A stretch of DNA of 64,000 nucleotides from Mesotaenium endlicherianum (taxonomy: Eukaryota > Streptophyta > Zygnematophyceae > Zygnematales > Mesotaeniaceae): contig WELA01011412.1 in NCBI GenBank assembly GCA_009602735.1, forward strand, positions 4,528 through 68,527, written 5' to 3'. A model generated the notes under the pieces. It was given only the letters and a program-made list of their open reading frames with translations, had not been told where the DNA came from and searched no databases. Positions 25,062-36,857 of the stretch are shown here, in pieces; the first letter of the stretch is position 1; every line of letters begins with the position of its first letter. Made by a program: the position numbers and the translations under genes.

Positions 25062-28000
25062 CTACACATACATGTCGGCTAAATGCATAGTTCCAGGACG
25101 CCCGAGAAAATCTATTTTACATCGACTTAGAGAGTCTTCCAGAGCTTCTGCAGATTTGTTGCAATAGGGAGCCAGGAGCAAGGCATATTGTCGAGAAAGA
25201 TGTGTGAGGGCTGGAATGCTTGGAAAGGCCGACTGCTGCACACTGACATACAGGATGGCTGCCAAGCCTCTTGCTTCACACTGCAGCACGACATGCCGTC
25301 ACAAGGCACGTACAACATCAGCGCAAAATGAAACCTCTGCACTAAGAAGAGGAAAATCGGAAGCATGCCATAAAATACCTCCAAGTCACTGCAAAGGGTC
25401 ACGGGCAAAAAGGGCCATGCATGCACATGCATGACCTTTCAAAGGCATTGAAGTGCAGGCGGAACTTACATAAGACATGACTGCTGCAGCGACGCCATCC
25501 ACAAGATGGCCTGAGGGCAGATACTCTGCCTGTATGGCAGGGTGCTTCAGGTTCGACCCCTCCTGCAGGTGCACCTACACAGTTGCACCTGAAAATGAAT
25601 CACTCTCAAGTCCACAAACATGGAGGCATGCCGTAACAGTCAGCAAGCAACAGTCTGGACATGGCCCCAGCACTGCTCACAAGTATCTACCTCTATCTGA
25701 GAAACATATAATATCCTCCATGCTTGACTCCGATACCAAGCAAGGACCACAATTACAAGAAAATAAGCTAACACGACGAGCAGCCAGAGCAAGCAGCAGT
25801 CGGTGCCTGTCACCTGAACAGCGTGCTACTTATCTATCTGCTAACAACCTAATTGCCTACTTTCTGCAACATTGCCCACGCAGATCGCAGCATGCAGTTT
25901 GGTTGTACTGTTACGCGTATTAGAGCATTTGGGTTCCCAGTGCAAGAGCTGCTGTTTTCTGCGAGGCAAGACCTAAAACTGAGACATGCGTAAACTGAAT
26001 GTGCTACAAGCAGTCCAGCATGGCATCGTGTGCAACCTAAACTTGATGCAAGCTGTCATGCAGGCATACAATGTCTTTTGTGCAATGAAGGAAACAACAG
26101 ATGCAAAGATGTGAAGAAAGGCACAAAAGCAGGTAGAGCCTACATGGAGGGTGCAAGTGTGGAGGCGGAACAGCTGGCCCTCATCATCACCTCCCAATCC
26201 CCGCATGTTGCTCGTCAGCAACGATGCAAACGCCACCACTCTGCATAGTTTCGTGTATGAAGAGGCGTTAGCAAGGGCTGCCTTTAAGAGCCCCTTTTCC
26301 CACGTTCATATCTTCCAGGCATGCAACCATCACCTATTGCATGACGTTTGACATCCAAGAATATGGATGCTGACTGATATAAGTATGTTGATATGAGTGT
26401 CAATGGATAGCAAAAGAGAGAATGATGCTATCCTATTTCTTTGCCACATGGAATGGCATGCTATGCCTGTACTTTACTTGGAACAAGGGCAAGGGGTAGA
26501 GAGAAGCATAACACATGTGCGGTGGTCCTACGAGATGCTGATAGTGTGGTGTTGACGAAGCTCGGACAGAAATCATCGAGCACCACCGGCAATGCAGGCG
26601 AAAACAACCCAGATCCACATCACACACTTACAATGTGCCCAAGTGCTCAAGTACGCAAGCACGCCAAAAAAACAGGCAACGGATGGAGGGACAAGATGGT
26701 GAGAAGTCACTCCTGCAAGGGCTTCGTGTAGAATTCCTTGCAATGAGAGCAGTCCTTGTGCTATGCTACAGCAGCCCCCCTCTGCTGCAGCGATCACGCC
26801 TGACAAGGATAGCTATAGCAGCCGCCAGCAATGGTTGGCAACCGTGCACCTCCTTAGCCGCAAGGGTCAGGCTCCGCCGCTGCCCCCTAGCAGCAGCAGC
26901 AGCAGCAGTGGAGGAGGAGCCTCACTGCCTCCTCTGATAGCTACTCTCTATCAAAATGCATGCAGCAGCCCTTGACTGCGGCTCCCTCATATCATACTGC
27001 AGGCATGTCCATACGTGGACAAAAGAGGGAGAGAGGGGGGGATGTGCTGAGGCCAAAGAGGGGGGGAGAGGAGTGGGAGGGGCAGACGGAACGTGGCAAA
27101 GTGTAAAAAGTGATAGACGTCACGCCTATGAACAACTAACAGAGCAACCAACCCATCAACATACCAATTAGACCGTCAACCAGCCAACTTAAGAGCCGAT
27201 CAATCCACAGATGGCATATGGCGGGCTTCTCGCCCTCTTGCAGTAAGGGTATCCATACGGGCATGGAGTCCAAGGCTGTGAGAGGAGAAGAAAGGGGGGT
27301 GGAAAGAGAATCTCACAGACGAGGCTTGATGCTTGTGAAGAGCACCCGAATCCACTCGAGGCTCATTTCAGGCGGCAGGGCTGTCTCTGCTGGCAGGGAG
27401 ATCAGCACGGTATTGGCGCTGTCGCTGTTTTGATCAGCCTCTGTTCTCAACAAGTAGATGGCGCATGCAACTTTCTTTGCCTTTGAGCTTGCTAACCCTT
27501 CAGAATCTGCCATGTGGGCCTCGCCACTTGTCGATCTCTGGTGGCACAACAAAGCAGCAAGAGCGAGTATATGGCAGCACATCCTTTCCTCCAATATGTT
27601 GTTCCATAGATACATACATAAATCTCCTCTGACTAGGCACACTCACTGCTGCTTTCAAAACATGATCTTAGGACCAATAGGACCCCAGACAAACCCCTGG
27701 ACCAGATAGATTGGGTTCCAACTTTTGGCTAGAGGGGCCTCACTTAAAAAGGTAAGGAATGCGAGGGCTGGTTGGAAGATAGATAAGGGGGATTCAGGCG
27801 GATGCTACACTAAGTGCCTAGACTTTGCTTCCTATCTCCACCCTCACTAGTACCAGAAGGCCTTGAAAGTGCACGAATAACTCTGAGGGTACGTACAGTT
27901 GGTAGCTCTTCAAACGTTATGGCTCCTACAAACTGACGTTGATGAGAAGGGAAGTGAGAGAGCAGAAGCGACGCCGAAGAGGAGACTCCCAGAACGAGTA

Positions 28001-28915
28001 CTTCAGGGCATATCACACCACCACCTCGCAATAGAACCTCCCCACTTTCTTCCCACTGTCACATCCAGAAAGCAGAGCGTATTGCCGTCAGATTGACTCA
28101 AGACAGGGGTTAACTAGGTACAGCCAATTTTGACCTCTGGTTGCTCTTCGCTGCTTGCAGCTGTTCCAGCAGTTATCAGTGCTACCGTGTTAAATGCAAG
28201 GACACTTCAAGGTAAACTGTTTTAAAACTCGAACCAACCTATGGATGATTGGTGTAAATAACCTGTCACTGATTAACCAACAACTCCACCTGACCTACCC
28301 GATGCGGGGCTAATGATTGTAGGATCCCTTATACCTTCTCGTGTACACCGGATATAATGCCGCGAAGTTAAGTAGGTCCATACTCACATGACTCAGCACT
28401 TTGCGCATCATTCCTCATCCGTAAACCACTAACCCTTCCACTGCTGGATGAAATAGAGGCCCACTCCTCAACAGCCTTGACTGCATCTCTCCTCAACCAA
28501 GCACGTACCCAATACGAGTTGCATATACACCTCCACAGACAAGAGGAGCCTCATATACTGGGGCGTACGTAGCTGAATGCAGTTGGTGGACCATATGGTC
28601 ATATTTAAGGCCCGGTCTCTACCCTCGGACTAGTGGCACCTTCAAGGTACTGAATGCGTCAGCGTTATCCAGCAGCAGTGGTCTGGCAAAACGAACTCCG
28701 ATGCACTCAAAATGCGACTCTCTGACTATTGTCTGTATAAGATACTGCTCACTTATGATACCATGTTGGAGCAGGTCATTGTATAAGAAGAAAGACAATA
28801 AATATTGCACCTCCAGGGTGACAGGCGAGTAATGCTTGCGAAAGAGCTCATCCTCATCATCTTCCCACGTTCTTGATGGCGGTGGAGCCTCAGTTATTGC
28901 GTCAAAGGCGGCCAT
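25062..28915 (-). CDS. PSMG1: Proteasome assembly chaperone 1 (PSMG1/PAC1-like)
   Basis: A homologue of the chaperone that, with its partner PAC2, helps assemble the alpha ring of the 20S proteasome. Six exons on the minus strand, in coding order: 28811-28915, 27897-28055, 27317-27480, 26144-26240, 25470-25562 and 25062-25280. All have GT-AG borders and matching phases, giving 278 residues, close to human PSMG1. Evidence for the family is the N-terminal EAPPPSR motif, a VLVLGVSSSASLLLSHF strand and core like the plant proteins, the FTSIKPRLVV segment joined across the exon 3/4 border, GDDEGQLFRL, and YLPSGHLVDGVAAAVM, which matches the plant FPSGSVVDGLAAA signature. The exons are short and diverged, so a gene finder might miss it. 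The C-terminus (73 codons in the last exon) is the least conserved part. Identification rests on remembered family sequences, without a database search. Confidence 0.8.
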
Positions 28916-29554
28916 ACTTTTTAGGAGGGCCCCAGCCAAACAGTCGGTGTGACAAGAGACGACAGTTTGAAATCTGCTATTCCTGACTACCTGAACTACA
29001 TACACTTTCACTAGACACACGTGGAGATGCTTGACACCTGGCCATGAATACTTTCGAGCTTATGTTTCCTCCCAATAAAAAGCCATAAGTCTGCGGCAGA
29101 CCCGACAGAGTCAGTTCTTTCGTTAACTACAATTTGAGATTGCAACTTTCTATTCCACGACTTTCACTTCCATTCATGCTTCCCACATAGAACCGTAAAA
29201 GATACAAAGCCAGGAAGGTGCGGAGTCAGGACCTTCTTTTGGACCTCATGCGAGACGAAGTACATTTAATGAAATTCTGAAATACACATGCAGGGAGCCA
29301 CACGAGCCGTCTGGAGCCCTCGCATAAAATAAGCAGTCAACAGCAGGGACTGGCAAGGACCGACAAGTGGACCAGGATGAAGAAAAGTCAGCTTGATGTC
29401 AGTCTTGTTCAAAGCAGTTCAAAGCGTCACCGCAGTGTTACGTAACAGGAGTCCGCCTCGCAGAGACGATTTTTGCTCAGGGACAGCTTGTCCTGTGTCA
29501 TAAAACGTGGTGAAATTGGTTTTATATTCAGCAGGTTTCAAGCTGATTTTAGCG

Positions 29555-29720
29555 GCTTTTAGGCAATTTTAGGAAATTTTAGGCGATTTTAGGGCGTACA
29601 GTGGCGGTTAACAGAACAAACACTTCACTACCGGACGGCAGTGGCAAGCTGGTTAACAGAAGCTATCAGTAGTCGAAAACACATTCCTTAGGAACATACC
29701 TTAGGAACATCCCTTAGGAA
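29555..29720. repeat. Two short decayed tandem repeats
   Basis: At about 29545-29593 a unit of about 10 bp with TTTTAGGC-like core recurs five times with variation. At about 29684-29721 a unit of 12-13 bp with core CCTTAGGAACAT recurs three times. Both are minisatellite-like and of unknown role. Confidence 0.7.
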
Positions 29721-31220
29721 CATGAAGTATGCCAACCATTGTCAACTTTCAAGGAGCATCAAGAAGTCGCGACTCGCAAGAAGATACGCACTTGCTTTCC
29801 AGCTCTTCCCAGGTCTTGTTCCGAGAACACGTGGTATTCTAAATCTTGTAAAATGGTCAACGGAAGCAGATTTCCCCGCTGCGGCTGGCCCACGGCAATA
29901 GCTAGTTATTCAAAGGTATTCAAGAGGAACGAAACTTAAACAACTGGTAACAAATCCACATTTCCATTATGACTATACTGTCAAGCAGCTGCTAGCCGAG
30001 TTTATGTGAGGCAAACTGGGGGTACGTAGAAGATGGTGTGGGGCTCACTGGCCAGGCAGAGGGGAGCGAAGGAAGCAGGAGGTGCGGTAGAGGGTAGAGA
30101 CAGGGTAGGGAGGAGTACAAGGATCTTGGCACCTGGCCAAGTTGGGCTAAGTGGAAGGAATTGTGTATTTCAGCCAGCTGTTAACGCCCTCTATTTTTAA
30201 CCAGCATAGCAATCTCTCTTCGTCTTCAGGCTGTCCAACTTTTCCACAAGTCGCATATGCCTGGCCTGGGCTCGCTGGCATGATCCAGAACAGCTGCTGG
30301 AGCATGTGAGAGGCTGATGCCAGGTCTGGGCCAGGGCGTAGGTGCCTAGGCCATAGGAGGTCCTCGGCCTTAGGTTTGGGGGAATAGGGCTAGGGCTGGG
30401 AAGGGCTTTGATATATGCATCTTCAAACCAGTTTCATACAATCATAGAAAATACATACTTCACTCCATCTTCCATTTGTTTGTGGTGGTGGTTGTTCATT
30501 GTTGGCGCGGATGCGATTTGGGCATTGCAGCAGCGTGGGGGGGTGTGGCGGAGGAAGTTGAGGAGGTGCTCAACCATCCTGACAGTCGATGGGCTACTCA
30601 TGCAGCTGGGGAGGAGGCTAGTCTGAGGGCAGGTTAATCAGAGAGATCTTCTAGATGTATTTACCGTGGTGCCGTTATGCTTCTCCTAGCAGAACCTTGG
30701 ACCCGCATATTCAAGCAAAATCTCATCGCGTTGCGCCACTTGTCCCGCGTGCTTGCATTCTCCTGCCCGCCAGCTGGCTGGTAGCAGAGCGCATGCGCGC
30801 ATGACCATCTGCCACCCAGTCTTGTCCTTGCAAGGTGAGGCCCAACATTTGGCTTCAGAGCTGTCGGGCGGGGTGGTCTCTGCGCAAGGGCTGTTGGCAC
30901 CTGGCGGCACCCATATCCATTGCTCCCTCCCCCCTGCAGTCTGGGCCTGCCTTTTTCTATTTGTATAATACTTGTCTGCATGCGCACGCACGTATTGGCG
31001 CCCGCTGACAAGAGGTTGTTGTCAGATTCCGGGACTTCCTGGCTAACTTTTTTAAGGACTGCGTGCATGGCTGGCGTGACTGGCAGGCTGGCGGGTGAGC
31101 GGCCGGGCTTTTATGAGCCAAGCAGAGCTGCGTGCACCAGCGGCAGCGCCGTCTAGACCCTCAACAACCTGCTTGCTTCTGGCTTCTGATTGGCTTAGCT
31201 TCCAAATGTTTTGGACAGGG

Positions 31221-31370
31221 TGGCTGGCTGATGGGCGGACGGGGAGAGAGGAGTGACCGAAGGAGCAGGAGGGTGAGGGGGAGGGGGGTGAGGTGGAAAG
31301 GAAGGAGTTGAAGAGGAGGAAGGAGGGAGGAGGAGGGGGGAGGAAGAAAGAGAGAGGAGGGTTGGAAGGG
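31221..31370 (+). repeat. Purine-rich (GA) low-complexity tract
   Basis: About 150 bp made almost only of G and A on the plus strand. The long opposite-strand open frame across it (31161-31586) is a by-product of this composition. Confidence 0.75.
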
Positions 31371-32468
31371 TAGAAGATTTGGGTCGGAGGTGGCTGGGGT
31401 CAAGGTGTAGCTTGGGTTACGTCTCAGCTGGATTGGTGGAGGGCTTGGATGGTGAACAGGTTTATCTCTTGAGTGAGTTGTGATATGATCGAAATGCTGC
31501 TGCCTGGAACTGCGTGAAGTCCGGTGGGTTTGCGTGATGTTTGGGCAGTTGTCAAATCTGACGCTGCTGAGCGTGCCGGGTGTCACACCAGTGTATCCTG
31601 GGAGGGAGGCTTTGTCAGAGTTGTACTCCAGCTTGTGTCTCTTTCAACTGCTGGGCCCGTCCTTGTCTTTGGGTAGTTGTGTTAGTTATGATGTAGTAGC
31701 TGGACAGTCCCTTGATTTAGTAGGACTCCCCCTAGTGTAGTCTAATGATTCACACGTTCAGAAGGTCGGTCAGCTCACTCAAATCTTGGAGAGACTGGTG
31801 AGGGCCTGTCCCACTCACCAATTGATTTTAATAATGATATTGCCGCAGCCCTACCCCCCTTTTCCCCGGCTCCGAGTGTGGTTAGCTCTAGTTTTGTGTA
31901 ATATTCTTGGCTGCTGGTGTTCCTATCAATTTTTGATTTGCTGCTTCAATTGAGCCGCTCACAATCTGGTGCTTTGAGTGGACAAATTCAATGGCATTGA
32001 GTGTAAAGACCCTTGAACATGAACATGTGTTTTGCTCCTCAAAAAGATCATCTGTGAATTTTTGAGTAGTTTGTGCATGGCACCTTTAGCATGTGGTCCT
32101 AGGGTATTATTGAAATGGGGAAGCTGAACGTCGGCTACGATTGCCACTGCATTTCATACTACAATTCTAAGACTTGAACAGATCAAGGGCACCAAACTCT
32201 TAAGTGCAAAATGAGCTTGTATATCATTTCCTCTGCAATACGTCACTGCTAACACTTTCTTACACAAGGGAGGATTGCCTCAACAGCAATACAATGTTTG
32301 GCATGAATATTGCGTTCGAAAATCTGACATCAGAAATTCATTAAATGTTCTGGAAAAGATGCCGTAACCCTCGTACCCCTCGCTTGTCATCGATGCATGC
32401 TACTGGAATCTTAAAATCACGTCTCTCAAATAGCAAGAAGATAAGGCACTTTGTCCGGGTCTAATTGG

Positions 32469-35400
32469 TCAATATTTGCGCTCGCGGTCATGGGGAGAAG
32501 AGTAGTCCACCCAGCTAGTGGAGCCAACTGACACCTGCCACAGGGATGATAAAACTGGTTGTCAGTTGCTAGCAGCAGCAATAGCTGAGGGTACCACAAG
32601 CTTTCTGTTCACATGAACACCAAGAATTAGCAGCTCCAGCCAAGTGAACCGTGTGCAAAGAACAAACCCATATATATGCAGCACGAATACACGACCCATA
32701 TTTGCTGGACACATGTAGTTTGCAGTGAACTCTCACGGAATACCTCAAATTGGCATGACCTCTGAAACTTACAATGCCGAGAGGGTTGATTGTAGGGTGG
32801 CTTGCATAGTAGTGGGTCTTGATGTGAAAGAAGTTCACGGTATCAGGGGCCATCTGCAAAAAGGAAGATAGCAACGGGGGATCAAAGAGCGTTTCAAAAT
32901 CTCATGCTTTAGGGAATTTCAAAACTAATGGGCTCTCAGAAGTAATATGCTTAGTCTGCAGCAAGTATGCGGTGCGACTATATTGCATGATCTCAAATTG
33001 GATCTTGAGGGGCATAAGAACTTAGTTCTATCTTAAATTCAACCAATGTTTTCTGGCACAAACTTTGAGACACAAAAAGCTCATCCAACGAGTCTATATG
33101 CCCCGCAATAAATAGCATCACCTGAAGGGTAAGGAGGAGACGACTGCCTACCTGGTACACCTCCTTGGTGAAGTTGAAGAGGTTGGGGTACTCGCGCAGG
33201 AGTTTCTTGTTACACTTGAAGTGGCCATGGTACACTTCGTCAAACCGTATGCAGGTCAGGAAGAGACGCACATCGGCTTCAGTGAATTGATCGCCAGTAA
33301 GATAGCGCGACTTTGAGAGAATGTCCTCAACCTTGTCCATGGTTTCAAACACCTCCTTCACAGCCTGTAGAATCAGAGATTGAGTTAAACAACAATGAAT
33401 ATTCTTTTCCCACACATTCGAGCTTTAAGTCTCTGTCACCCCTCTCCCAGGGTATACCATATAGGAAGGATGGAAACAGAAACAGCATGCATCATTGTGT
33501 ATGTCGATGCACAAGTATTTACCACATGACAGACCACGCACGTGAGATAGAGCAGCTGTAGCAGCTGAGAGCAGAGAAGAAGCACCGGTGTAGAGAGCAA
33601 CGAGAGAGACAGAGAGGCAGAATGAGTGTCAATGAGACTGCAGTCACATAGGGGTCATGCAAAATGGGAGCTACAACCGCTGTCATTCGCATAGCAAAAT
33701 ACAGCAAAGTTGTACCTTGAAGTTCTTTGAGAAACAAGGAGCATCATCACGCATGCATCTTTCCACTAACTCCAAGCAGCAGTTGTGGCAATAGTAGCCA
33801 CCATGTACTGATGCTAGCACAAAATGTTTTTCTCCTTCTTTTTGCAAGAGACATGGTGACAGAAGTGGTTCTTCTCACAATACTGATGTGCATGAGCAAC
33901 ACAGAAATTACACGGAGTGTCCGGACAGAACCTTGTCATAGGCGGCTTGGGTCTGGGCAAAGCCAGACTTGTAGACGCCGTTGTTGAAGCCGTCGTAGAT
34001 CCACTCATTCAGCTGCCAGGGGTGCTTGCTGACCATTTTAGCAACATGAAGCCCTTAATACTTCACACGCTGCAGCTTCCTAAGAACACGGCCAGCTCCT
34101 TTGTGCATAGCCTTGGGACTAGCAGTCAGACTGTCACAAAGCTTTTTTTTCAGGCCATATCAACCCTGCCACATACCCAGCCTACTCAGTTGCACTTGAC
34201 CTTTTGATTCACTACAAAACATCTCTCAAAATACAGGAAAGCATAGCCTATTCCTTTGAGATCAGATCAAGCAAGCCACGGCAAGGCCAACTTATATGCA
34301 CACAATGACCTTAGAGACGAACTCATGTCCCACTTGACTCATCATAATCTTCCACGTCATACCTCGTCAATCTGGGGACGCAGCGCCTCGGGGTAGAGGT
34401 CCAAGTCCGGGTATTTTGCCAGCTCATTGAACTCGGAGTTGAACATCCGCATGATCTCGGCGCTCTCATTGTTCACAATAGTGCCCTTCTCCAAGTCCCA
34501 CAGAACTGGTACACTGTACCGGCCCTGCACACGCAGAACAGGAGAGGGGGTCCTCAGTGAAAGAGAAGACAGTCGGGGAAGCAGAAGACCTGGGTCAAGT
34601 CAGATGTGGTCACAAAAGCCCCTCCAAATGACACATATGGTGACCAGATAATAGAAGACCACTTTTAAAGAGTAGCTGTACCCTTCCCACACAGACGACT
34701 GTGTTGTGTAAGTGTGTACACATGTGCAAACACGAACGATGAGATATGCACCTCCAGGCAGAGTTAATGAGAGCTTATCCAGCGAGGGCAACTTAACCCC
34801 ACCGGAAAGGGGAACAGTTCTAATTATTCAAAAAGTAGACAATTCCACCGCAACTTCTTAAGCTCTGGCAACAGCTAGAGGAAGAGCTCCCACCACTTAC
34901 TGTTGATGCAAGCTCGGGATTTGCCTTCTCATACAGGTCCCGAATGAACTTGGCGCCGTTGTACGGGTCGGGGCCTGCCTGCGGCTCCTCGTCTTCTGTC
35001 TCAGGGAAAGCCCATCCCGTGTGGCCGTCCACACCCGGCCTGGTGGGCACAAAGGCTGCCTTGGTCACCTGGCACAGAAACAAAGGTTCAAGCGAAGGTA
35101 GCATATCAGAGCGGCCCTTCGTTCTCTGTCAGACCAATAGTAAGGCTCAACTTCCAATTGAGCAAGCCATCCAGGAAATTTTAGCTGGAAAAAATAAAAG
35201 ATTGACACCACAGAACTTATCAAGAAATGTACTTACTAAGAAAAGGGATTGATATGCACATGCTAGCCGAGTCTATGACATGCACACAAAGCACATATGG
35301 ACCAGAAAGCAGGAAGCTGCGTGGCCAACGCACAGTGAGGCCAATGACGTCTTCCAGGCCCTTGAGCTTGCGAGTGAAGACACATCGACTTGCCCATGGA

Positions 35401-36857
35401 CAAGCCAAACTGCACCCATAAAATTTGCATGTGCTTGTTAGAATATAAAGAGTGCCAAAGAATTTAGCACTTCAATAACACTCATTTCCATTAAAACGGT
35501 ATTATAACCTTCAACCACATGCCATGACATAGTATACTAAGTCCTAGAGCAATTTTTATCATGCTAATCTTTTAGTATTGAAGAAAAACAGAATTCAAGG
35601 TCTGAACTTGCACACAGTTGCTTAATATCCTGCACCTTCTCCTCTAGTAGAGCTCCAAACAGCTAGCTCTACTGCAAGAAGGCTTCATCTTGCCTCAGGC
35701 ACAAATACTTGCGCAAGGAAGGTCCCTAAAGTAGCTACCACTTCTAAGCACACCGGAACTTCTTACCCTCAACAGACCATAAAGAATGTCAGACAAGACC
35801 TGAAAATCAGGATCAGCAATGTAAATTTACTTGACATAGAGATGATATCTGTTGGCCACAGCTGGATAGCCACTTGAACCATCCCTGCACACCACAGAAT
35901 GTTGACGAATGTTCAATATTAGGTACCAACATGATGTGACAGCTATATATGGCCCACCAGTCCCTTAACTGTGACTAGCATGAGTGCCTGTCGCTGTGGA
36001 CCTTTGCTGGTAAACATGATGCTATGCCATGCATGAGTTTCATATTTCCTACCAGCAATTTTGTGTAATCTGCACCTCACATCACTAACTGCTTCCACGT
36101 GGTTTTGTCATTCACTAGTGAATTTTATACCACTTTTTGATTGAATGCAGTGGCTGCAATGCCCAGCATGTAAGAGATGGCCTACGTTACGCATTTACTT
36201 GAAATGGCCTGGTGGTATGCTTGGAATTCAGCTTCCTACTATGTGGAGGTTTACTTCCTCGTTGACATACGAAAGACATCATTGCCAAGACAAAGCCTTA
36301 TATTGTTACCAAACAAAAAGCTGGAGAAAAGAGGAATCTACATGCCCCCATACAATGGCACATCAACAAGATCATAGTCGTACGTCTTTCTCACACATCA
36401 GCCCCACAATTGACAACCAACCACTATGTAAATGGACCTCAACATACATTGTCCATCATCATCCTCAATCTAATTGCATATTCAGCAAATTAAGAAATTA
36501 GTCTGCATTGTTTCCAGCCCCATATGGCTTCCATGACGTCTAAATGACTCACTTCGTAATAAAGTTGCGGAACACAGTAGCCTTGCGTTCAAATGCACCA
36601 CCCTCGCTCTTAGGATAAGCCTTCAGATTATCATTTTCTTGGGTAGACATGGTTTGAGCTATGCTATGCAGCGAAGGAAGGCGATGAAGGGACGTCCTTT
36701 CAACGGATTCAAGTCTACTCCCAAGAGGAAGCGACCCAGATCGCAAACCTCTGTAGAAAGAAACTTCGCTGGGACCTGGCAGAGTAGGTTTGTAAGCCAA
36801 GGTACTTCTAACGAGGCGGGGCAACAATTTCAACAAAGAGAACTTAACGGCGAGCAT
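32469..36857 (-). CDS. Xi-class glutathione transferase / glutathionyl-hydroquinone reductase (ECM4/YqjG-like)
   Basis: An enzyme of the family that uses glutathione to reduce glutathionyl-hydroquinones. Nine exons, in coding order: 36553-36857, 35831-35884, 35334-35409, 34901-35068, 34363-34524, 33932-34012, 33152-33364, 32773-32853 and 32469-32534. Phases match throughout and give 401 residues. The thioredoxin-like half carries the catalytic cysteine motif LACPWASR (exon 3), then [10 protein letters not shown] and [16 protein letters not shown] (glutathione-binding region). The all-alpha half has [15 protein letters not shown] and [14 protein letters not shown] and ends [11 protein letters not shown]. 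The first about 69 residues are rich in Ser, Leu and Arg with few acids and look like a chloroplast or mitochondrial transit peptide. A second in-frame ATG at 36648-36650 could give a cytosolic form. Family assignment is firm; substrate is inferred. Confidence 0.93.

Larger units (their letters stand above)
28916..32468. other. Intergenic region between PSMG1 and the glutathione transferase
   Basis: It holds the PSMG1 upstream region on the left and, on the right, the 3' flank of the transferase. Short tandem repeats lie at 29555-29720 and a purine-rich tract at 31221-31370. A minus-strand open stretch at 30686-30991 has a protein-like composition but no recognisable domain. No gene can be supported. 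Confidence 0.45.

Noticed and set aside
25545-25575. A tRNA B-box-like string (GGTTCGACCCC)
   Set aside because: No matching A box or acceptor stem at the right spacing. The bases are an exon of PSMG1 read on the other strand.
26632-26736. Candidate extra PSMG1 exon ending in a strong GTAAGT donor
   Set aside because: Its exit phase cannot join the next certain exon, and the protein reads through better without it.
26926-26970. Candidate 45-bp PSMG1 exon with consistent phase
   Set aside because: Omitting it joins SIKPR directly to the segment that aligns with other PAC1 proteins. It may be an alternative exon but is not needed.
31161-31586. 141-codon minus-strand ORF
   Set aside because: It lies over a purine-rich tract; the Pro/Leu/Ser-rich translation is a composition effect.
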